DNA of 5,412 nt. Origin: an uncultured Gemmatimonadota bacterium. Its GTDB lineage: Bacteria > Gemmatimonadota > Gemmatimonadetes > Gemmatimonadales > Gemmatimonadaceae. The stretch lies in the NCBI GenBank assembly GCA_946479895.1, contig CAMLHT010000257.1, positions 1-5,412 on the forward strand. Direction: 5' to 3'. The position numbers and the translations under genes are program-made. Below are positions 1 through 4,859 of the stretch, one piece after another (positions within the stretch are counted from its first letter, which is position 1; each line of letters opens with the position of its first letter). Under the pieces are notes generated by a model. That model was not told where the DNA came from and did not search any database. It worked only from the letters and a program-made list of their open reading frames with translations.

Positions 1-2
1 GA

Positions 3-75
3 TCCCCGATAGCTCAGTTGGTAGAGCGCTCGACTGTTAATCGAGTGGTCGTAGGTTCGAGTCCTACTCGGGGAG
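3..75 (+). tRNA. tRNA-Asn (anticodon GUU)
   Basis: The full cloverleaf can be drawn. The acceptor stem is TCCCCGA (3-9) with TCGGGGA (68-74), and G75 is the discriminator base. The D arm is GCTC (12-15) with GAGC (24-27) around an AGTTGGTA loop. The anticodon stem is CTCGA (29-33) with TCGAG (41-45), and the loop CTGTTAA (34-40) places GTT at 36-38, which reads Asn codons AAC and AAU. The T arm is GTAGG (51-55) with CCTAC (63-67) around TTCGAGT. All stems pair without mismatches. The 3' CCA is not encoded, so it must be added after transcription. The promoter lies outside the window. Confidence 0.97.
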
Positions 76-80
76 TCCGA

Positions 81-114
81 CAGCCCCGGCCATTGGCCGG
101 GGCTGTTTCGTTTT
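81..114 (+). terminator. Intrinsic terminator after tRNA-Asn
   Basis: An 11-bp perfect stem, CAGCCCCGGCC (81-91) with GGCCGGGGCTG (95-105), encloses an ATT loop and is followed by TTTCGTTTT. It begins 5 nt past the tRNA, so it should end the tRNA transcript. The nhaR stop codon lies on the opposite strand a few bases away, so the same hairpin also falls at the 3' end of nhaR mRNA. In that direction it is followed by TCGGACTCCCC, which has no U-tract, so efficient two-way termination is doubtful. Confidence 0.85.
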
Positions 115-1028
115 CAGGAGCCGGCGAACAGCTCCTCCCGGGCCGAGTCGCAGATGGCGACCACGGCGGGATTCGTGAGCCGCCGCTCCAGGGAAATCGC
201 GTAGAACCGCTCGCGGATCCGGTCGGCGCGCCCGATGACCTCGGCCCCGTACTGCCGGGCGATCTCGTCTTCCACGGCGGTCGGCCCGACGAAGACGCCG
301 AACCCGTCCGCGCCGAACTGCTTCAGCATCGCGCTGTCCTCGAACTCGCCGACGATCCGGGGGACGATGTCTTCGCGCGCCAGCCACTGGTTGATGGCCC
401 GGCGCAGCCCGAGCCCCTCGATCGGGAGCAGCATCGGCGCGCCATCCAGTGATCGGGGAAAATCGGGGCGGTATTGCCGCGCGAGGTCCTTCGTGGCGAA
501 GAAAGACACTCCGGTATCGCCAAGCTGGTGCGAGAATGCCCGCACGTTGCTGCCGACCGCGATCGGCGCGTCCGAGATGACTACCTGAAGCGTGTGCGCG
601 GCGAGGTCGGCCAGCAGGCGGTCGTATGAGTCCTCGTAGCAGACGATCCGGACGGGCTCCTTCAGGCGGAGCGCCGGCTCGATCAGCCTGCGGGCGACCA
701 CCTTGGGCACGGCGTCGACGATGCCGACGTCGAGGCGGAGCGGCTGCCCCGTGGACCGTCCCTTCACCGTGTCGAGGAGCTCGGACCCCAGCGAGAAGAT
801 CTCGTCGGCATACCGGAAGACGGTCCGGCCCACCCCGGTGAGCACCAGCTTGCGTCCGCGTCGCTCGAAGACCTTCTCGCCGAGCTGCGCCTCGAGCGCG
901 TGGATCTGGGCGCTGAGCGTCGGATGCGACAGGCGCAGGACCCGGCCGGCCTGGGCCAGCCCGCCTTCCCGGGCCACGAACCAGAAGTAGCGGAGGTGGT
1001 GATAGTTGAGCGACTGAACCGATGTCAT
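114..1028 (-). CDS. nhaR: LysR-family transcriptional regulator, NhaR type
   Basis: The 304-residue protein has the length and layout of LysR-type regulators. Residues 7-66 form the N-terminal winged helix-turn-helix: LNYHHLRYFWFVAREGG, then the recognition helix region HPTLSAQIHALEAQLGEKVF and the ERRGRKL wing. A linker helix follows (about 67-90), then a two-lobed effector domain (about 95-300). The opening LNYHHLRYFW, the RYADEIFSLG segment, VSFFATKDLA, PRSLDGAPMLLP and the ending ERFYAISLERRL are what I recognise as NhaR, the Na+-responsive activator of the nhaA antiporter in enterobacteria. The ATG at 1028 is the only sensible start, because the conserved domain begins six residues later. 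Its Shine-Dalgarno is poor (TAGG about 12 nt upstream). The gene is divergent from hpf-terC, and the shared 110-bp region contains a candidate binding site. No nhaA is seen in the window, so the target and inducer are inferred. Confidence 0.9.
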   Translation of the reverse strand: MTSVQSLNYHHLRYFWFVAREGGLAQAGRVLRLSHPTLSAQIHALEAQLGEKVFERRGRKLVLTGVGRTVFRYADEIFSLGSELLDTVKGRSTGQPLRLDVGIVDAVPKVVARRLIEPALRLKEPVRIVCYEDSYDRLLADLAAHTLQVVISDAPIAVGSNVRAFSHQLGDTGVSFFATKDLARQYRPDFPRSLDGAPMLLPIEGLGLRRAINQWLAREDIVPRIVGEFEDSAMLKQFGADGFGVFVGPTAVEDEIARQYGAEVIGRADRIRERFYAISLERRLTNPAVVAICDSAREELFAGS

Positions 1029-1043
1029 GTCGTTTAAACCTAC

Positions 1044-1066
1044 ATAACGTGTCTACATTTCGTTAT
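1044..1066. promoter_or_regulatory. Candidate LysR (NhaR) operator
   Basis: ATAACG (1044-1049) and CGTTAT (1061-1066) form a perfect 6-bp inverted repeat separated by exactly 11 bases, the T-N11-A type geometry typical of LysR-family sites. A further TAACG occurs at 1071-1075. The site lies between the divergent nhaR and hpf genes, next to the -35 element of a possible hpf promoter, which is where a LysR activator would bind. The geometry is seen directly. Binding by this NhaR is inferred. Confidence 0.5.
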
Positions 1067-1094
1067 TGTCTAACGATCGCCCCGCCTCTATCTC
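1066..1094 (+). promoter_or_regulatory. Possible sigma-70 promoter for hpf-terC
   Basis: TTGTCT (1066-1071) and TATCTC (1089-1094) are separated by 17 bases. The -35 matches the consensus at four of six positions and the -10 at three of six, so this is a weak promoter of the kind that needs an activator. The inverted repeat at 1044-1066 abuts the -35. Transcription would start near 1101, leaving a leader of about 38 nt that carries the hpf ribosome binding site. Confidence 0.35.
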
Positions 1095-1138
1095 TCGTGG
1101 AACCCGATCACGGGCCAACCACTTCAGGGAGGAGAGCA

Positions 1139-1444
1139 GTGAAAATCGACATCCGGTTTCGCGGACTTCAGGCCTCGCCCGCCCTTCGCGACCATGCGCG
1201 GGAGCGCATCCGCGTCCAGCTCGACCGGTTCACCCGCGAGCTCCGGTCGGTCATCGTCCGCATCACGGACGTCAACGGGCCGCGCGGCGGGCAGGACATG
1301 ACCTGCCTGGTCACGGTGAGCGGGCGTCGTTTCAGAACGCTGGCATTGACCGAGACGAGCGACAACGGGTTCGCCGGCATCAGCGCGGCCATCGATCGCG
1401 CTGCCCAGGCCGTCACGCGCCGGATCGCGCGGAGCCGACGATGA
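1139..1444 (+). CDS. HPF/RaiA-family ribosome-associated protein (short form)
   Basis: The 101-residue protein resembles the S30AE fold of ribosome hibernation factors, which bind the 30S decoding centre and silence ribosomes under stress. It opens with the first strand and helix (MKIDIRFRGLQASPALRDHA, residues 1-20). Next come a basic amphipathic helix, the DVNGPRGG turn (44-51) usual in this short subfamily, a beta-hairpin around residues 54-71, and a C-terminal helix AAIDRAAQAVTRRIARSRR. The C-terminal dimerisation domain of long HPF is absent. The GTG start is chosen because AGGGAGGAG (1126-1134) lies 4 nt upstream and the fold begins at this residue. The open frame reaches back to 1022, but that part covers the promoter region and resembles no protein. 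terC follows after 48 nt on the same strand, so co-transcription is likely. The family is clear. Whether it inhibits translation or dimerises ribosomes cannot be read from the sequence. Confidence 0.85.
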   Translation: MKIDIRFRGLQASPALRDHARERIRVQLDRFTRELRSVIVRITDVNGPRGGQDMTCLVTVSGRRFRTLALTETSDNGFAGISAAIDRAAQAVTRRIARSRR

Positions 1445-1500
1445 ACGATCAGCCGCGAAGTATGCGTGCGCGCGGTCAGGAGATGATCAGCCATGCCTGA
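1441..1500 (+). CDS. Possible 19-aa coupling peptide between hpf and terC
   Basis: This short frame encodes MNDQPRSMRARGQEMISHA. Its ATG overlaps the hpf stop codon as ATGA, GGAG (1431-1434) lies 6 nt before the ATG, and its TGA (1498-1500) lies just inside terC, whose ATG is at 1493. This is the geometry expected if translation passes from hpf through a leader peptide into terC. The terC Shine-Dalgarno (AGGAG, 1478-1482) sits inside it, so ribosomes translating the short frame would influence access to terC. No known family matches, and third-codon GC bias is only moderate (13 of 19), so it may be chance. Confidence 0.3.
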   Translation: MNDQPRSMRARGQEMISHA

Positions 1501-2446
1501 GAGCATCGGGAACCCGCTGTTGTGGGGCGGGTTCATCGTCTTCGTCCTGCTGATGCTGGCGCTGGACCTGGGCGTCTTCCACCGGAAGTCGCACGAGGTG
1601 AGCGTCCGTGAGGCGGCGATCTGGAGCCTCGTGTGGGTCGCCCTCGCCGGCGTCTTCAACGCCGTGGTCTACGCGGCGTTCGGTGGCGAGCGCGCCCTCG
1701 AGTTCACCACCGGATACCTGATCGAGAAGGCGCTCGCCGTCGACAACATCTTCGTCTTCGTCGTCATCTTCGCGACCTTCGGCATCCCGACGATCTACCA
1801 GCATCGCATCCTGTTCTGGGGCGTGCTGGGCGCGCTGGTCATGCGCGCCGGCTTCATCTTCGCCGGCGGCGCCTTCCTCCAGCGGTTCCACTGGGCGATC
1901 TACGTCTTCGGCGGCCTGCTGGCCGTCACGGGCATCAAGCTCCTCCTGCAGCGCGAGCGCGAATACCACCCGGAAGCCAATCCGGTGGTGCGGGCGATAC
2001 AGCGATTGATGCCGGTGACGCCCGACCTCGCGAACGGTGCGTTCACGGTCCTTCGCGACGGGAAGCGCTTCGCCACGCCCCTGCTCCTGGCGCTGGTGGC
2101 GGTCGAGGTCACCGATCTCATCTTCGCGGTCGACTCCATCCCGGCGATCTTCGCGGTGACGACGGATCCGTTCATCGTCTTCACCTCGAACATCTTCGCG
2201 ATTCTCGGCCTGCGGTCGCTGTATTTCCTGCTGGCGGGAGTCATCACCAGGTTCCACTACCTGAAGGTCGGCCTGTCGCTCGTCCTCATCTTCGTCGGCG
2301 CGAAGATGCTGCTGCTCGACGTGTACAAGGTTCCGGTCGCCGTCTCCCTGGCGGTGATCGCGGGAATCCTCGGCGCATCGGTGGCTCTGTCGCTGGTCAG
2401 GCCGCGAACGACGCCGATCGAGGCCACGCGGACGCCGGCTGGCTGA
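1493..2446 (+). CDS. TerC/Alx-family integral membrane protein
   Basis: The 317-residue protein has the usual TerC-family length and topology. Hydrophobic segments lie at about residues 9-29, 42-63, 80-99, 106-126, 133-152, 193-220, 228-251, 260-278 and 281-301. The two family signatures are present: EKALAVDN (78-85) in the third segment, and EVTDLIFAVDSIPAIFAV (205-222), whose acidic residues E205, D208 and D214 lie in the membrane. A charged cytoplasmic loop (QREREYHPEANP, 153-164) separates the two halves. Relatives include E. coli Alx and Bacillus YceF/YkoY, linked to Mn2+ export and alkaline pH, and the tellurite-resistance protein TerC. Metal export is therefore likely, but the ion is not determined by sequence. 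AGGAG ends 10 nt before the ATG. There is no room upstream for a Mn2+ riboswitch, so control probably comes from the hpf promoter. A strong terminator follows. Confidence 0.92.
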   Translation: MPESIGNPLLWGGFIVFVLLMLALDLGVFHRKSHEVSVREAAIWSLVWVALAGVFNAVVYAAFGGERALEFTTGYLIEKALAVDNIFVFVVIFATFGIPTIYQHRILFWGVLGALVMRAGFIFAGGAFLQRFHWAIYVFGGLLAVTGIKLLLQREREYHPEANPVVRAIQRLMPVTPDLANGAFTVLRDGKRFATPLLLALVAVEVTDLIFAVDSIPAIFAVTTDPFIVFTSNIFAILGLRSLYFLLAGVITRFHYLKVGLSLVLIFVGAKMLLLDVYKVPVAVSLAVIAGILGASVALSLVRPRTTPIEATRTPAG

Positions 2447-2462
2447 CGCGCTGCCCCGACCC

Positions 2463-2500
2463 GGAGGCCCGGAGCAGCGCTCCGGGCCTCCTCTTTCTTT
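2463..2500 (+). terminator. Intrinsic terminator of the hpf-terC unit
   Basis: A perfect 13-bp stem, GGAGGCCCGGAGC (2463-2475) with GCTCCGGGCCTCC (2479-2491), has a 3-nt AGC loop and is followed by the T-rich run TCTTTCTTT. It begins 16 nt after the terC stop and ends just before the arsR promoter, so it insulates the two units. Confidence 0.93.
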
Positions 2501-2506
2501 CGCCAC

Positions 2507-2535
2507 TTGACCAATCCCGGAATGGCTTGTATATA
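2507..2535 (+). promoter_or_regulatory. Sigma-70 promoter of the arsR operon
   Basis: TTGACC (2507-2512) and TATATA (2530-2535) are separated by 17 bases. The -35 matches five of six consensus bases, and TATAAC at 2532-2537 offers an equally good -10. It stands out in this GC-rich DNA as a short AT-rich patch. Transcription would begin around 2541-2545, only a few bases before the arsR ATG at 2547. Confidence 0.75.
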
Positions 2536-2564
2536 ACCTTTTAGTTATGCAACCTCAAGGTTAT
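2533..2564. promoter_or_regulatory. Nested inverted repeats, candidate ArsR operator
   Basis: Three inverted repeats overlap here. ATAACCTT (2533-2540) pairs with AAGGTTAT (2557-2564) across 16 bases. Inside this, ATAAC-N6-GTTAT (2533-2548) and AACCT-CA-AGGTT (2551-2562) form two smaller palindromes. The block covers the -10 region, the expected transcription start and the arsR start codon, where bound repressor would block transcription. Winged-helix ArsR dimers usually bind AT-rich imperfect palindromes of this kind. The repeats are seen directly. That this ArsR binds them is inferred. Confidence 0.6.
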
Positions 2565-2915
2565 TCATCCGGGCAGCTCGACGCGATCTTCGCCGCCCTG
2601 GCCGACCCCACCCGCCGGGCCATCCTGGCGCGGCTCGCCACGGGAGAGGCCTCGGTCGCGGAGCTCGCCGAGCCGTTCGACATGAGTCAGCCCGCCATCT
2701 CCAAGCACCTCAAGGTGCTCGAGCGCGCCGGGCTGGTCTCGACGGGCCAGGACGCCCAGCGTCGCCCGCGGCGTCTCGAGGCGAAGCCGCTGGCCGTCGC
2801 GAACGAATGGATCGAGCGGTACCGCCAGTACTGGGAGGAGAACTTCGCCAGGCTCGACGACCTGCTCGAGGAGATGAAGGCCGCACAGCGCAGCAAGCGC
2901 AAACGAACCCGCTGA
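2547..2915 (+). CDS. ArsR/SmtB-family winged-helix repressor
   Basis: The 122-residue protein is almost entirely one ArsR-type winged helix. LDAIFAALADPTRRAILARL (11-30) is the family's first helical pair, residues 34-63 contain the helix-turn-helix with recognition helix MSQPAISKHLKVLERAGLV, and the wing runs through QDAQRRPRRLEAKPL (68-82). A C-terminal helix with aromatic and acidic residues (WIERYRQYWEENFARLDDLLEEM) is likely used for dimerisation, and a basic tail ends the protein. There are no cysteines, so the metal-binding sites of classical ArsR/SmtB are absent and the ligand is probably not arsenite, cadmium or zinc bound through thiols. No Shine-Dalgarno precedes the ATG, and the promoter lies so close that the mRNA should be nearly leaderless. 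The SRPBCC gene starts 14 nt after the stop. This subclass is often paired with such proteins. Confidence 0.92.
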   Translation: MQPQGYSSGQLDAIFAALADPTRRAILARLATGEASVAELAEPFDMSQPAISKHLKVLERAGLVSTGQDAQRRPRRLEAKPLAVANEWIERYRQYWEENFARLDDLLEEMKAAQRSKRKRTR

Positions 2916-2929
2916 CCACAGGAGCTCAC

Positions 2930-3433
2930 ATGAATCCCGCCACCAGAGTACCGGGGACCGCGCTGGACGTCACCACGCCGTCGGATCTCGAGATCCGCAT
3001 CAGGCGCGTCTTCAACGCCCCCCGCCAGATGGTCTTCGACGCCTACACGAAGCCCGAGCTCCTCACGCGCTGGATGGGAAAGCACAACAACTCGACCTTC
3101 CCGGTCTGCGAGGTCGATCTCCGCACCGGCGGGAGCTACCGCTACGTCTGGAAGCATCCCACCGGCTGGGAGATGGGCATGGGCGGGACGTTCCTCGAGG
3201 TCACGCCGCCCCGGCGTCTCGTCACGACGGAAAAGTTCGACCAGCCGTGGTACGAGGGCTCCTGCATCGGCACCGTCGAATTCGACGAGAAGGACGGCAT
3301 GACGACGCTCACCATGACCCTCCGCTACGACACGAAGGACGCGCGGGACTCCGTCCTCCGGTCGCCGATGGCCGTCGGGATGGGGCATGGCTTCGAGATG
3401 CTCGACGAGCTGCTCGCCAGTCTCACCGCCTGA
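2930..3433 (+). CDS. SRPBCC/AHSA1-like ligand-binding domain protein
   Basis: The 167-residue protein is a single START/Bet v1-like (SRPBCC) domain of the AHSA1 type. The first strand and helix read DLEIRIRRVFNAPRQMVFDAYTKPELLTRWMG with breaks (residues 19-50), with the typical tryptophan at 49. Next come the GGSYRYVW strand (67-74), GTFLEVTPPRRLV (86-98), the GTVEFDEKDGMTTLTMTLRY hairpin (114-133) and a long C-terminal helix ending MLDELLASLTA. The fold forms a hydrophobic cavity for small ligands. Similarity to the Hsp90 co-chaperone Aha1 is structural and does not by itself imply an Hsp90 role. The ATG at 2930 is chosen over upstream codons because AGGAG (2920-2924) lies 5 nt before it and the domain begins about 18 residues later. 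It is co-transcribed with arsR, so it is probably induced by whatever releases that repressor. The ligand is unknown. Confidence 0.9.
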   Translation: MNPATRVPGTALDVTTPSDLEIRIRRVFNAPRQMVFDAYTKPELLTRWMGKHNNSTFPVCEVDLRTGGSYRYVWKHPTGWEMGMGGTFLEVTPPRRLVTTEKFDQPWYEGSCIGTVEFDEKDGMTTLTMTLRYDTKDARDSVLRSPMAVGMGHGFEMLDELLASLTA

Positions 3434-3453
3434 CCCACGCGCGCGGCAGGGCA

Positions 3454-3500
3454 AATCCGGGCACGCCAGGCAGCGTGATGGCGCTGGCGTGCCGCGGATT
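3454..3500. repeat. Long inverted repeat after the arsR operon
   Basis: AATCCG then GGCACGCCAG (3454-3469) pairs with CTGGCGTGCC then CGGATT (3484-3500). This gives 16 base pairs with a single bulged G at 3494 and a 14-nt loop. It lies 20 nt after the SRPBCC stop codon. No T-run follows on the + strand (GGGGGG comes next), and on the - strand only TTGCCC follows. It is therefore not a standard intrinsic terminator and may be a 3'-end stabilising or Rho-blocking hairpin. Confidence 0.65.
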
Positions 3501-3528
3501 GGGGGGTGGCGTCTAGCTTTCGGAACCG

Positions 3529-3544
3529 TGGCACAACGGCTGCC
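3529..3544 (+). promoter_or_regulatory. Possible sigma-54 (-24/-12) promoter
   Basis: TGGCAC (3529-3534) is followed by ACTGCC-like bases with GC at 3542-3543. The GG and GC pairs are exactly 12 bases apart, as in the sigma-54 consensus TGGCACG-N4-TTGCW. The -24 half is perfect and the -12 half matches three of five bases. Transcription would start near 3554, giving a short leader that contains AGGGGA before an in-frame TTG at 3579. No enhancer site is recognised, so this could be a chance match. Confidence 0.3.
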
Positions 3545-3557
3545 TTTGGTTTCGTAC

Positions 3558-4766
3558 ATGACTCCCCAGGGGAACGACTTGACCGACATCCGAGCTCGAG
3601 CATTGCGACTCGCGCCCTCCATCGCCCTCGCAGCGACCCTCGCCGCCTGCGGCGCCTCCGGCAGCGCCGACAAGGCCCCCGCCGACTCCACGAAAGCCGA
3701 CTCGGCGAACGGCAACGTGGTCCAGACGTACGACTCGGCCAGCTACAAGGCGGCGTTCGACTCGGCGATGAAGGGCACGATCAAGTCGACCGATACCCTG
3801 ATCATCGTCGATTTCGGCCGGACACGCTCCAAGCGCGACACGTTCACGCTGCGCGCGGCGATCCGGAACGGCATGAAGAAGATCGACACGTGGCCGATGG
3901 GCCCCGTCCCGCTGCCCGGCGCGATCATGCCCGCGAAGCGCATCATCGCCTTCTACGGCAATCCGCTCTCGAAGAAGATGGGCGCGCTCGGCGAGTTCGT
4001 GAATCGCCGTCCGGACACGAAGGATTCCGCCGGCAAGCGGGTGTACGGCGGCTACGAGACGGATTCGCTGTTCAAGCGCATGGACAAGGTCATCGCCGAA
4101 TGGACCGCGGCGGACCCGGCGACGCCGGTGCAGCCGGCGCTTCACCTCATTGCCGCCGTCGCCCAGGGCGACCCGGGTCGCGACGGCAATTACCGGCTGC
4201 GGATGGACAGCACGCTGATCGAGGAAGTCTACAGCTGGGCGGTGAAGAAGAACGCGCTGCTGTTCCTCGACGTGCAGATCGGCGGCAGCAGCGTCCAGGC
4301 CGAAGTGCGACGCCTGATGCCGTGGCTCAATCGCCCCAACGTGCACCTCGGCCTCGACCCCGAGTTCTCGATGCACTACTCGCGTGAGGGCCTCGCCCCC
4401 GGCAAGAAGATCGGCATCATGGACGCGGCCGAGATCAACTGGGCGATCGACACGCTCGCCCGCATCGTGAACGAGAAGAAGCTGCCGCCCAAGGTCCTCA
4501 TCGTGCACCGCTTCACGCGCCAGATGGTCTCGAACTCGAAGGCCATCAAGCTCACGCCGCAGGTGCAGGTCGTGATGAACATGGACGGCTGGGGCGCGCC
4601 ATGGCTCAAGTTCGACTCGTACTCGGCCTACACGGTCGCCGAGCCGGTGCAGTTCACGGGCTTCAAGATCTTCTTCCACAACGACTCGAAGAAGGGAGAC
4701 CCGATCCTGTCGGCGAAGGAAGTGCTGCATCTGCTGCCGCGTCCGTTGTACATCCAGTACCAGTAG
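3558..4766 (+). CDS. Predicted secreted lipoprotein, TIM-barrel-like, unknown function
   Basis: I do not recognise a named family. Read from ATG 3558 the protein has 402 residues. Residues 12-30 form a lipoprotein signal peptide with basic n-region, alanine/leucine core and lipobox L-A-A-C, so Cys31 should be lipidated. An Ala/Ser/Asp/Lys linker (32-55) follows. The mature part alternates strands and helices as in a TIM barrel, with candidate strands RIIAFYG (128-134), ALHLIAAVA (194-202), ALLFLDVQIG (233-242), NVHLGLDPEFSM (261-272), KVLIVHRFT (312-320), QVVMNMDGWG (337-346) and GFKIFFHND (368-376). Asp, Glu and His residues cluster at strand ends (D238, D267, E269, H317, D343), which suggests a hydrolase-like pocket, but no catalytic pair is established. 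An alternative TTG start at 3579 has AGGGGA 5 nt upstream and keeps the full signal peptide (395 residues). ATG 3558 has no Shine-Dalgarno. The gene stands alone between two inverted repeats. Confidence 0.85.
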   Translation: MTPQGNDLTDIRARALRLAPSIALAATLAACGASGSADKAPADSTKADSANGNVVQTYDSASYKAAFDSAMKGTIKSTDTLIIVDFGRTRSKRDTFTLRAAIRNGMKKIDTWPMGPVPLPGAIMPAKRIIAFYGNPLSKKMGALGEFVNRRPDTKDSAGKRVYGGYETDSLFKRMDKVIAEWTAADPATPVQPALHLIAAVAQGDPGRDGNYRLRMDSTLIEEVYSWAVKKNALLFLDVQIGGSSVQAEVRRLMPWLNRPNVHLGLDPEFSMHYSREGLAPGKKIGIMDAAEINWAIDTLARIVNEKKLPPKVLIVHRFTRQMVSNSKAIKLTPQVQVVMNMDGWGAPWLKFDSYSAYTVAEPVQFTGFKIFFHNDSKKGDPILSAKEVLHLLPRPLYIQYQ

Positions 4767-4839
4767 AGGACGGAGGACGGAGGGCGGAGGGTGGAGATGG
4801 GCTCGGGAACTCCGTCCTCCGCCCTCCGCCCTCTGTCCT
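4767..4839. repeat. Heptad-repeat inverted repeat
   Basis: Two 30-base arms (4767-4796 and 4810-4839) are inverted copies matching at 26 of 30 positions. Three of the four differences become G-U pairs in RNA, so 29 of 30 positions can pair, with a 13-nt loop. Each arm consists of about four 7-base units: GGACGGA, GGACGGA, GGGCGGA, GGGTGGA on the left, and CTCCGTC, CTCCGCC, CTCCGCC, CTCTGTC on the right. The first base of the arm directly follows the lipoprotein stop codon. No proper T-run follows (GCAGTGCTACCTTT), so it is at best an imperfect terminator. Its unit structure looks like a dispersed or expandable repeat. Confidence 0.85.
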
Positions 4840-4859
4840 GCAGTGCTACCTTTCCGACC

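Noticed and set aside
3..113. tRNA-Asn as an integration site for a mobile element
   Set aside because: No integrase and no repeat of the tRNA 3' end occurs in the window. The neighbours look like ordinary chromosomal genes.
1022..1138. N-terminal extension of hpf from ATG 1022
   Set aside because: It would cover the intergenic control region, shows no family similarity, and ignores the strong ribosome binding site before GTG 1139.
1445..1492. yybP-ykoY Mn2+ riboswitch before terC
   Set aside because: Only 48 nt separate hpf and terC, too short for this riboswitch, and none of its conserved loop sequence is visible.
1487..2506. A 339-codon open frame on the - strand
   Set aside because: It is opposite terC, runs through the terminator stem, and is a low-complexity Arg/Asp/Glu-rich translation with no recognisable domain.
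1633..2544. A 303-codon + strand frame overlapping terC
   Set aside because: This is an alternate frame of a well-defined membrane protein gene, Arg-rich, and it continues through the terC terminator.
3506..4387. A 293-codon + strand frame overlapping the lipoprotein gene
   Set aside because: It is Arg-rich, has no domain, and competes with a frame that carries a signal peptide, lipobox and regular strands.
4767..4839. CRISPR array
   Set aside because: The units are 7 bases long, contiguous, without spacers, and arranged as an inverted repeat.
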